From NCBI GenBank assembly GCA_009693705.1, contig SHWS01000010.1, positions 1 through 46,954 on the forward strand: 46,954 bases of DNA, written 5' to 3'. The notes beneath the pieces are model-generated. The model saw only the letters and a list, made by a program, of their open reading frames with translations. It did no database searches and was not told the origin of the DNA. The DNA is from Pelagibacteraceae bacterium. Its GTDB lineage: Bacteria > Pseudomonadota > Alphaproteobacteria > Pelagibacterales > Pelagibacteraceae. Positions 37,566 to 44,631 of the stretch are shown here, one piece after another. The translations under genes were made by a program, and so were the position numbers. The number at the start of each line of letters is the position of its first letter. Within the stretch, counting starts at the first letter, position 1.

Positions 37566-38672
37566 TTAATTGGTTGCTTTCGGTTTACCTAGTTCAGGCA
37601 ATGGCAAGTATGGTACTACACCTGACCCTGCATTTTTTTCAATAATTACTTTATCTATATCTGCTAAAACTTTTTCCATAGTTTCTAGATACATTCTTTC
37701 TTGAGTAACTTCTTTTGCTTTGGCATATTCTTTGTATATGGAAATAAATCTACTAGCTTCCCCTTCTGATGCGGCAACAACTTTTTGTTTATAAGCTTCA
37801 GCGGCCTGCATAATTCTTGCCCCTTCACCTCTTGCTCTTGGAATGACATCATTTGCATAAGCCTCTGCCTCGTTTTTAGCTCTTTCCATGTCTGCTCTTG
37901 CAGCTTGCACATCTCTAAATGCATCAATTACTTGATCTGGTGGATCTGCTTTTTGAGTTTGAACTTGCGTAACTTGAACACCGCTATTGTAAAGATCTAA
38001 AATATCCTGCATAATATTTTGAGTATCGATCTCAATTTGTGCTCTTCCTTCAGTTAAAATTGGTTGAATTTGGCTTCGCGCAACAATTTCTCTCATGGCA
38101 GTTTCTGCTGCAGCTTTTATAGTTTCTTCTGGATCTTGAATATCAAATAAAAATTTACGTGCATCTTTAATAACCCAAAATACAGAAAAATCTATATTAA
38201 CGATATTTTCATCACCAGTTAACATTAAACTTTCCTGAGGAACATCCGCAACTCCACCTCCTGAAGCAAAACCACTATCTCTTTCTGATCTAAATCCGAC
38301 ATCTATTCTATTTACTTTTGTAACTTTTGGAGTTTGAACAGTTTCAAAAGGAATTGGTAAATGGTAGTTTAAACCTGGTTGAGTTGTTTTAACAAATTTT
38401 CCAAATCTTAAAACTATACCTTGTTCATCTGGCAACACTCTATATAGACCACTCGCTAGCCAAATAAGAAATAAAATTAATACTGCTAAACCAATGGGTT
38501 TATTTCCCGATGCATTGCCACCAGGTAAAAATTTTTTTATCTTTTCTTGAAATTCACGAATTATTTTATCAAAATCTGGGGGTGTAGTTTTTCTACCTGA
38601 ACCATTCCCATTACTTCCGCCTGGAGGAGTTCCCCAAGGACTTCCGCCACGTTGTTGAAAATCATCTGACAT
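37566..38672 (-). CDS. hflK: FtsH protease activity modulator HflK
   Basis: A 368-residue SPFH protein, partner of HflC. A glycine/serine-rich, proline-rich N-terminus (SPWGTPPGGSNGNGSGRKTTP) is followed by a membrane helix (about 63-82) and the band-7 domain with DEQGIVLRFGKFVKTTQPGL (about 87-106). The VQTQKADPPDQVIDAFRDVQ segment (about 237-256) is typical. It is the first gene of the array that runs down to msrB and is divergent from mrp, with 49 bases between starts. Confidence 0.95.
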   Translation of the reverse strand: MSDDFQQRGGSPWGTPPGGSNGNGSGRKTTPPDFDKIIREFQEKIKKFLPGGNASGNKPIGLAVLILFLIWLASGLYRVLPDEQGIVLRFGKFVKTTQPGLNYHLPIPFETVQTPKVTKVNRIDVGFRSERDSGFASGGGVADVPQESLMLTGDENIVNIDFSVFWVIKDARKFLFDIQDPEETIKAAAETAMREIVARSQIQPILTEGRAQIEIDTQNIMQDILDLYNSGVQVTQVQTQKADPPDQVIDAFRDVQAARADMERAKNEAEAYANDVIPRARGEGARIMQAAEAYKQKVVAASEGEASRFISIYKEYAKAKEVTQERMYLETMEKVLADIDKVIIEKNAGSGVVPYLPLPELGKPKATN

Positions 38673-38721
38673 TGATTATCTATATAGTGTCTTTACTTAT
38701 AAAAACAAGTTATGATCAAAA

Positions 38722-39552
38722 ATGACTGATAAAAAACCAGAGCTTAATGACGCAATAAATAGTAAGCCTGGACAAAGGATTTTTAAAAAAAACCCAATTT
38801 TAGGAACCAAATTTACTATAGCCATTTCAAGCGCTAAAGGCGGAGTTGGTAAATCTACGTTTGCGACAAATTTAGCTTTAGCATTAAAACAGATTGGATG
38901 CAAAGTAGGTTTGCTTGATGCTGATATTTATGGTCCATCAATTCCTAAAATGTTTGGAATAAATGAAAAGCCTAAAAGCGATGGTCAAAAATTAGAACCT
39001 ATTAAAAAATATGACATTCAATGCATGTCTATTGGCTTCCTAGCCGATCAACAAACTCCAATGATTTGGCGGGGACCAATGGTTACTAGTGCTATTAAAA
39101 CATTTACCCAAAAAGTTAATTGGAAAGACTTAGATTTTTTAATTGTTGATATGCCTCCTGGAACTGGAGACACCCAATTAACATTTTCTCAAGAAATTTT
39201 GATGGATGGAGCAATTATAGTTTCTACACCTCAAGAAGTTGCTTTACTAGATGTCATAAGAGGAATTAAAATGTTTGATAAATTAGGAGTTAAGATCTTG
39301 GGTTTAGTGGATAATATGAGTTATTTTATTGGAGATGATGGAAAAAAATATAAAATTTTTGGTGAAGGTGGGGTTAGAAAAACTGCAGAAGAATTCCATA
39401 AGGAGTTTTTAGGAGAAATACCAATTAACCCTGAAGTTGGTGCTGCAGGTGATAATGGCAAACCCATTGTAGAAGAAAATCCAAATCATGAGATTTCTAA
39501 AATTTATTTAAACTTAGCTAATAAAATTAAATCAACTTATCTTCAAGACTAA
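38722..39552 (+). CDS. mrp: Mrp/NBP35-type P-loop ATPase (Fe-S cluster carrier family)
   Basis: A 276-residue ApbC/Mrp-family ATPase. The deviant Walker A KGGVGKS is at 39-45, then [31 protein letters not shown] and [15 protein letters not shown]. The proteins normally help transfer Fe-S clusters. Two differences stand out: the N-terminal MIP18/DUF59 domain of about 80-100 residues is absent, and the CxxC pair expected after the DNMSYF segment is replaced by GDDGK. The 3' end overlaps the convergent thyX gene by 26 bases. Confidence 0.93.
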   Translation: MTDKKPELNDAINSKPGQRIFKKNPILGTKFTIAISSAKGGVGKSTFATNLALALKQIGCKVGLLDADIYGPSIPKMFGINEKPKSDGQKLEPIKKYDIQCMSIGFLADQQTPMIWRGPMVTSAIKTFTQKVNWKDLDFLIVDMPPGTGDTQLTFSQEILMDGAIIVSTPQEVALLDVIRGIKMFDKLGVKILGLVDNMSYFIGDDGKKYKIFGEGGVRKTAEEFHKEFLGEIPINPEVGAAGDNGKPIVEENPNHEISKIYLNLANKIKSTYLQD

Positions 39553-40474
39553 AAGCCTGCATTAACTCGTTCCACTCTCTTTTAGATAATCCAGAGTCAT
39601 CTGCAGATACATTTTCACCTTTAATAAGTTTTTGAATAATTATTTTTCCCTTAGCTGAAACTTCTGTTCCACCAACTCTATAATCCATAAATGCCTCATA
39701 AGTAATTGGTACCCATTTTTTTACTGTGTCAAGCATGATGTCTGCAAAAACTCTTATTTCATATTGGGCATGTTTATCAGTTCTTAATCTTAAAAAATTC
39801 ATTAAATTTAATAAATCTGTTTTCCAATACCATTGAGTGTAAGTGTTTAATGTTAAGTTCATTCGAGCAAGTTCTCTTGCTAAGCCTTTTTTGTTTTCAT
39901 CAATAGCTGAACCATCATACCGCTCATTTAGCATAGCTTCATAATTAGCATAGGTTCTTTCAGCGTCGTTTTTTAGTAACTCTAAAACCTCCTTTGCTTG
40001 CTTACCTTCCAATACATCTCCACGCCCTTGTCTATTACTAGATGATTGTGCTGCAAGATTTTCAGGTGTTGGAATATAAAATTCTTTATCTAAAATAGAA
40101 TATCTTGCTGAATATTCGTTTACATTAGCTGTTCGATGTCTAATCCATTGACGTGCTATAAATATTGGCAGTTTAATATGATATTTTATTTCGCACATTT
40201 CAAATGGTGTACTGTGCCAATGGCGCATTAAATATTTTATTAAACTTTTATCAGTTGAAACTTGCTTGGTTCCTTTTCCATAAGATACTCTGGCTGATTG
40301 AACGATTGACGTATCATCACCCATATAATCAACAACTCTTACAAAACCGTGATCTAAAGCTGGAATTGCCTCATAAAGAATTTTTTCAAGCTCTGGAACT
40401 GTAACTCGCTTAGTTTCGTTGTTTTGAGCTTGTTGACTCTTAATTTCCTCTAATTGTTCTCTAGTTAATTTCAT
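39527..40474 (-). CDS. thyX: FAD-dependent thymidylate synthase ThyX
   Basis: A 315-residue flavin-dependent enzyme that makes dTMP from dUMP using methylenetetrahydrofolate and NADPH. The signature RHR-x(7)-S is visible as [11 protein letters not shown] (Arg112 to Ser122), with QWIRHR ahead of it. The ATG at 40474 is chosen; a longer frame starting at 40597 would read through the acceptor half of ssrA, and its first 41 residues have no family character. No thyA is present in the window. It converges with mrp, overlapping 26 bases, and is divergent from ssrA. Confidence 0.95.
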   Translation of the reverse strand: MKLTREQLEEIKSQQAQNNETKRVTVPELEKILYEAIPALDHGFVRVVDYMGDDTSIVQSARVSYGKGTKQVSTDKSLIKYLMRHWHSTPFEMCEIKYHIKLPIFIARQWIRHRTANVNEYSARYSILDKEFYIPTPENLAAQSSSNRQGRGDVLEGKQAKEVLELLKNDAERTYANYEAMLNERYDGSAIDENKKGLARELARMNLTLNTYTQWYWKTDLLNLMNFLRLRTDKHAQYEIRVFADIMLDTVKKWVPITYEAFMDYRVGGTEVSAKGKIIIQKLIKGENVSADDSGLSKREWNELMQAFSLEDKLI

Positions 40475-40514
40475 GATTATTATTGAAACTGTTGTATTTC
40501 CTTTTATATTAATA

Positions 40515-40774
40515 ATGTTGGATTTCCAACTATGACGATAAACGAATTTCGAAATAACCATCGCGGACGTGGGGGCAGTACCCACCACCTCCACCATTAC
40601 AACTTATGGGGGTGAAATAGATTCGACGGGTGACTAAAGGCTATTCTTTTGTTCGGGATTGTTCCACCGCAACGGGCTAATTTATAATTGCTAACGAAAG
40701 TTACGCACTTGCTGCCTAATTAACTTTGTTAATTAAGTAGACGGGGTCCGGGGCACCTGGCAACAGAACGCCCC
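40515..40774 (+). ncRNA. ssrA: tmRNA, circularly permuted two-piece form (ssrA)
   Basis: The acceptor piece comes first and the coding piece second, as in alphaproteobacteria. The acceptor part ends at 40596: GGACG, a T-arm GTGGG/CCCAC (40569-40585, loop GGCAGTA), then CACCTCC, A and an encoded CCA. An 11-base spacer follows. The coding piece starts at 40608 with GGGGGTG, which pairs with CACCTCC, and continues with AGATTCGACGGG, a tmRNA hallmark. The tag frame at 40690-40719 reads ANESYALAA-stop. An 8-bp hairpin overlaps its stop and a terminal pseudoknot (40750-40754 with 40770-40774) closes the RNA. The 5' limit is approximate. It rescues stalled ribosomes and tags their products for proteolysis. 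Confidence 0.9.
40762..40774 (+). repeat. 13-bp direct repeat, left copy (ssrA 3' end; attL-like)
   Basis: AACAGAACGCCCC forms the 3' end of the tmRNA terminal pseudoknot. The identical sequence recurs at 41952-41964. This is the pattern of an attachment-site duplication made by an element integrating into the 3' end of a stable RNA gene. Confidence 0.7.
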
Positions 40775-40807
40775 ACTTTTTTCAATTCAAGATAGAAAAA
40801 AATTTAT

Positions 40808-40826
40808 GAGAGAGAGAGAGAGAGAG
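40808..40826 (+). repeat. GA dinucleotide microsatellite, (GA)9
   Basis: Nine GA units directly follow an ATG at 40806. The frame from this ATG stops at 40856 after 16 codons, while the methyltransferase frame, open from 40810, is offset by one base. Gain of one GA unit or loss of two would join the ATG to the gene. A T8 tract at 40842-40849 is a second slippage-prone site. Such repeats are rare elsewhere in this window. Confidence 0.85.
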
Positions 40827-40872
40827 GGCCTATCTACCAAGTTTTTTTTCATTTAACCAAGCAAAAGACCTG

Positions 40873-41580
40873 GTGAGAATTGGAAAGCAGAACGATGGAG
40901 GTTATCTAGTTTCGATATCGGACATTGAAAAATCAAATATACTAATTAGTTTTGGCATTGCTGATGATTGGAGTTTTGAGAGTGATTTCGCGAAATATAA
41001 TGACATTGAAGTTGTTGCTTATGACGCTTCTTTAAATTTTCGCTCTCTTTTAAAACGAATGATTATCGAAACCATAAAGAACCCACTAAATTTTTATGGT
41101 ATAAAAAAATTATTTTCATATAAAAAATTTTTTAAAGGAAAACGCAAGCATATTAAAAAATTTTTAGGATTAAACACTTCTAATGAGATGTATTGTACAT
41201 TATTAGAAGCACTTAATGAGGGAAATAATAAAAAAAATTTTTTAAAAATTGATATTGAAGGTTCTGAATACCGATTTTTAGATGATATAGTTGCAAATGA
41301 AGAAAAAATTACCGGGATAGTAATTGAGCTGCACGATTGTGATATACATCTGAGTCAAATCGAAAGATTTGTAAAGAATTTAAATAAGCGTGGCTTATAT
41401 TTAGTACACATACACGCAAACAATTATGCACCAATAAGATTAGACGATGGTTTGCCGTTAGTTTTGGAATTAACTTTCAGTAGGCATGCAAAGTTTTCAA
41501 ATTCTTTCAAATTGCCTCACAAATTAGACATGCCAAACGATAAGAATTCGTTAGATTACGACTTGTTGATACGTGATTAA
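40873..41580 (+). CDS. FkbM-family (Methyltransf_21) methyltransferase-like protein, 5' end uncertain
   Basis: A SAM-dependent methyltransferase-like protein of 235 residues from the GTG at 40873. Supporting segments are SFGIADDWSFESDFA (about 26-40), VVAYDAS (about 47-53), FLKIDIEGSEYRFLDD (about 123-138) and IVIELHD, matching the FkbM pattern. Such enzymes often methylate sugars of surface glycans. The frame is open upstream to 40810 without an ATG and encodes plausible protein (FNQAKDLVRIGKQNDGGYL), so the true start may be further 5'. The ATG at 40806 is out of frame across the GA repeat. The gene may be phase-variable, frameshifted, or started at the GTG. It lies alone inside the ssrA-linked islet. 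Confidence 0.6.
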   Translation: MRIGKQNDGGYLVSISDIEKSNILISFGIADDWSFESDFAKYNDIEVVAYDASLNFRSLLKRMIIETIKNPLNFYGIKKLFSYKKFFKGKRKHIKKFLGLNTSNEMYCTLLEALNEGNNKKNFLKIDIEGSEYRFLDDIVANEEKITGIVIELHDCDIHLSQIERFVKNLNKRGLYLVHIHANNYAPIRLDDGLPLVLELTFSRHAKFSNSFKLPHKLDMPNDKNSLDYDLLIRD

Positions 41581-41803
41581 TTCGAACAAAATTGAACTTT
41601 TTTGCAAAAGTATCAGAAATCAGTATTAGCAGTTTATTGTAATATGCACGTAATGAAAAAGGGATTAATAAGGTTGTTTTTCGAAAAGAAAAGGACTTAA
41701 ATTAAATTTTATATTTAAATACCAGATATTAATTTTTATAATTTTTTTTATGCGTGTTCTAAAAAATCAAAATATACGTTAAATCTTCGAATACACGAAT
41801 ATA

Positions 41804-41813
41804 CGCAATTGCG
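41804..41813. repeat. Palindrome CGCAATTGCG in an imperfect 20-bp dyad
   Basis: The 10-bp perfect palindrome extends to about 20 bp as ATATA-CGCAATTGCG-AATAT with one symmetric mismatch. Preceding bases hold short CGAATA repeats (near 41788 and 41796). It could be a recombinase core or regulator site within the islet. Confidence 0.45.
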
Positions 41814-41827
41814 AATATAGTTATTTT

Positions 41828-41919
41828 ACTACACACTAATTTTTATTTTCGTTACATAAATTTCGCAAAAAAATACAATCTGACTACACACTCCTCTACA
41901 CACTCTTTCTATTTTCGTT
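41828..41919 (+). repeat. Two copies of a composite motif ACTACACACT ... TATTTTCGTT
   Basis: Copy 1: ACTACACACT at 41828-41837 and TATTTTCGTT at 41844-41853. Copy 2: ACTACACACT at 41883-41892, an additional CTACACACT at 41896-41904, and TATTTTCGTT at 41910-41919. The ordered repetition near the right end of the islet resembles arm-type binding sites of integrases, but could be a decayed duplication. Confidence 0.55.
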
Positions 41920-41951
41920 GATACCTGATACTTATTTGATAATGCGTGAGT

Positions 41952-41964
41952 AACAGAACGCCCC
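41952..41964 (+). repeat. 13-bp direct repeat, right copy (attR-like)
   Basis: AACAGAACGCCCC, identical to the last 13 bases of the tmRNA coding piece at 40762-40774. It lies 3 bases beyond the ppdK stop codon and is followed by a T-run. No tmRNA sequence beyond the repeat is present, so it is a partial copy. Confidence 0.7.
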
Positions 41965-41967
41965 TTT

Positions 41968-44631
41968 TTAATAATATTTTTTTATCTCAGCTTGAGCAGC
42001 AGCAAGTCTTGCTACCGGTACTCTATAAGGAGAACAAGAAACATAATCTAAGCCTAACAAGGAACAAAGCTCTATACTTTTAGGATCCCCGCCGTGCTCA
42101 CCACAAATACCTAGTTTAATATTTTTTCTTTGTTTTTTCCCTCGTTCTACGGCAATTTTTATTAAATCCCCAACACCTTCATCAATTGAAATAAATGGGT
42201 CTATAGAAAATATTTTATTATCAATATAATCATTTAAAAATTTTCCACTATCATCTCTGCTTATTCCAAAAGTAGTTTGGGTCAAATCATTTGTACCAAA
42301 ACTAAAAAATTCAGCATGTTTTGCTATATCTTTAGCTTTAATTGCCGCTCTTGGTAATTCTATCATGGTACCAACCATAAATTCTATTTTAATCTTTTTT
42401 TCTTTTTGCACTTGTTTTGCCACTCTAATAACTAAATCTTTCATTATTTTAATTTCTGCTTCTGTTGAAACAAAAGGAATCATAACTTCAAGTAAAGCGC
42501 ATTTAGATTTTTTTATTTTTAGTTCAGAAAGAGCTTCAAATATTGCTCTACACTGCATTTCATAAATCTCTGGAAAAGAAATTCCCAACCGACAACCTCT
42601 ATGACCTAACATAGGATTTTGTTCATGCAACATTTCAATTCTTGAATTAATCTCTTTGAGAGATAATCCTGTTGTTTTAGCAACTTCTAAAATTTCTTTT
42701 TCTGATTTTGGAATAAATTCATGCAATGGTGGATCTAGCAATCTAACTGTAACTGGTAAACTGTGCATGATAGAAAATATTTCCTTAAAATCTTTTTTTT
42801 GATGAGGTAAAAGTTTTGCTAAAGCTTTAGCTCTATCTTCATAAGTTTTAGACAAAATCATTTCTCTTACGGATAAAATTCTTTTTTCATCAAAAAACAT
42901 GTGCTCTGTTCTACAAAGACCTATACCTTCAGCTCCAAAATCTCTAGCTGTTTTGGTGTCTAATAGAGTTTCAGAATTTGTTCTTACTTTTAACTTTCTA
43001 AAACTATCTGCCCAGCTCATTAATTTTGAAAAATCTCCAGAAATCTCAGGTTTTACAGTTGGAACAGTACCTAAAATTATTCTTCCTGATGATCCATCAA
43101 TTGTTATGATATCTCCCTCTTTTATTTCGACTGACTTAGTTTTAAATGTTTTGGTCTCATAATTAATATCTATTTCGCTAGAACCCGATACACAAGGTCT
43201 ACCCATGCCTCTTGCAACTACAGCAGCATGACTAGTCATTCCACCTCTGGCAGTTAAAATTCCCTTAGCAGCATGCATACCCTGAATATCTTCTGGAGAT
43301 GTTTCAACTCTAACCAATATTGTATCTTGCATCATTTCATTCAATCTTTCTGCTTCTTTAGATGTAAATACTACTTTTCCACTTGCGGCTCCTGGAGATG
43401 CTGGGAGTCCAGTTGCCACAACATTAATTAAACTTTTTTCATCTAAAGTTGGATGAAGCAAAGTATCTAAAGTATTTGGATCTATTCTAAGTACAGCTTC
43501 TTTTTTTGAAATTAATTTTTCTTTAACCATGTCAACAGCTATTTTGATTGCTGACTTAGATGTTCTTTTTCCTGAACGGGTTTGAAGTATCCATAATTTA
43601 TTATTTTCAACTGTAAACTCTACATCCTGCATATCTTTATAATATTTCTCTAATAATTTTAAAATTTGATCTAATTGCCTGAAAACTTTTGGCATAGCCT
43701 CTTCCATTGAAGGTTCTTTTGCTCTCGCGTCTTTCTTTGCTTTTTTGGTTATGTATTGTGGTGTTCGAGTTCCAGCAACAACATCTTCACCTTGAGCGTT
43801 AATTAAATATTCTCCAAAAATTTCATTTATTCCATCAGATGGATTTCTGGTAAAAACAACTCCAGTTGCACAATCTGAGCCCATGTTACCAAAAACCATA
43901 GATTGAATATTAACTGCCGTTCCCCACTCTGCTGATATTTGATTTAACTTTCTATATATTTTTGCTCTATTGCTTTGCCAAGATAAAAACACTGCATTTA
44001 TTGCACCAAACAACTGCTCATAAACATCTTGGGGAAAATCTTTTTTTGATTTTTCTTTTACTAGTCTTTTAAAATCGTGAATTAATCCATCCCAGTCATT
44101 TTCATCAAGACCAGTGTCTAAAATAACCCCTTTAGTAAGTTTATAGTTTTCGATCAATTCTTCAAAATGGTAATTCTCAATACCCATCACAACACTAGCG
44201 TACATCTGAATAAATCTTCTATAGCTATCTTTAGCAAATCTCCCATTAGAAGTCTTATTTGCGAGGGCAATAACCGTTCTGTCATTAAGGCCTAAATTTA
44301 AAATAGTATCCATCATTCCAGGCATCGAAACTCTTGCGCCAGATCTAACTGATAATAATAGTGGATTTTTTAAATCTCCAAACTTTTTTGATACATCTTT
44401 TTCAATTATTTTTAATTCTTTTATAATTTTCAAGACAAAATTATTACTAAGTTTTTTTTTATTTTTATAAAAAATATCACAAACATTTGTTGAAATGATA
44501 AATCCTGGTGGAACTGGTAATCCCATGCGACACATTTCTGAAAGATTAGCACCCTTGCCTCCTAGAAAATTTTTAGGATTTTTAATCTCTTTAATATGCT
44601 TAGATTTAAAATTTAATATTAATTTTTTCAT
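41968..44631 (-). CDS. ppdK: Pyruvate, phosphate dikinase
   Basis: An 887-residue enzyme that interconverts pyruvate, ATP and phosphate with phosphoenolpyruvate, AMP and PPi. The N-terminal ATP-grasp domain starts LGGKGANLSEMCRMGLPVPPGF (about 23-44) and has LSVRSGARVSMPGMMDT. The swivelling phosphohistidine domain carries His468 in GGMTSHAAVVARGMGRPCVSG. The C-terminal PEP/pyruvate barrel shows FGTNDLTQTTFG and the catalytic Cys in LGICGEHGGDP. Full length for bacterial PPDK. It overlaps glyS by 4 bases. The stop is 3 bases from the right repeat of the islet. Confidence 0.97.
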   Translation of the reverse strand: MKKLILNFKSKHIKEIKNPKNFLGGKGANLSEMCRMGLPVPPGFIISTNVCDIFYKNKKKLSNNFVLKIIKELKIIEKDVSKKFGDLKNPLLLSVRSGARVSMPGMMDTILNLGLNDRTVIALANKTSNGRFAKDSYRRFIQMYASVVMGIENYHFEELIENYKLTKGVILDTGLDENDWDGLIHDFKRLVKEKSKKDFPQDVYEQLFGAINAVFLSWQSNRAKIYRKLNQISAEWGTAVNIQSMVFGNMGSDCATGVVFTRNPSDGINEIFGEYLINAQGEDVVAGTRTPQYITKKAKKDARAKEPSMEEAMPKVFRQLDQILKLLEKYYKDMQDVEFTVENNKLWILQTRSGKRTSKSAIKIAVDMVKEKLISKKEAVLRIDPNTLDTLLHPTLDEKSLINVVATGLPASPGAASGKVVFTSKEAERLNEMMQDTILVRVETSPEDIQGMHAAKGILTARGGMTSHAAVVARGMGRPCVSGSSEIDINYETKTFKTKSVEIKEGDIITIDGSSGRIILGTVPTVKPEISGDFSKLMSWADSFRKLKVRTNSETLLDTKTARDFGAEGIGLCRTEHMFFDEKRILSVREMILSKTYEDRAKALAKLLPHQKKDFKEIFSIMHSLPVTVRLLDPPLHEFIPKSEKEILEVAKTTGLSLKEINSRIEMLHEQNPMLGHRGCRLGISFPEIYEMQCRAIFEALSELKIKKSKCALLEVMIPFVSTEAEIKIMKDLVIRVAKQVQKEKKIKIEFMVGTMIELPRAAIKAKDIAKHAEFFSFGTNDLTQTTFGISRDDSGKFLNDYIDNKIFSIDPFISIDEGVGDLIKIAVERGKKQRKNIKLGICGEHGGDPKSIELCSLLGLDYVSCSPYRVPVARLAAAQAEIKKYY

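Larger units (their letters stand above)
40775..41951. mobile_element. Small islet inserted at the 3' end of ssrA
   Basis: The segment lies between the exact 13-bp repeats, 1190 bp apart start to start. It holds one FkbM-like methyltransferase gene, a GA microsatellite at its 5' side, and about 370 non-coding bases with repeated motifs. No integrase or transposase is present, so it is either a remnant, an element mobilised in trans, or a recombination product. Without the islet, ssrA would end directly against the ppdK stop. The sequence is the evidence for the repeat; mobility is inference. Confidence 0.55.
41581..41951. other. Non-coding part of the islet
   Basis: About 370 bases between the methyltransferase stop and the right repeat hold no convincing gene; the longest frame is a chance-sized peptide of about 18 codons near 41644. 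The stretch contains several short repeats and a palindrome, listed separately, and reads like a regulatory or recombination-site region. No clear terminator hairpin follows the methyltransferase. Confidence 0.6.

Noticed and set aside
40475..40597. N-terminal extension of thyX to an ATG at 40597
   Set aside because: The extra 41 residues lack family character and the frame would run through the acceptor half of ssrA; the ATG at 40474 gives a normal ThyX start.
41640..41701. Small frame after the methyltransferase that might be an integrase remnant
   Set aside because: About 18 codons with no recognisable recombinase motif; a chance frame is more likely.
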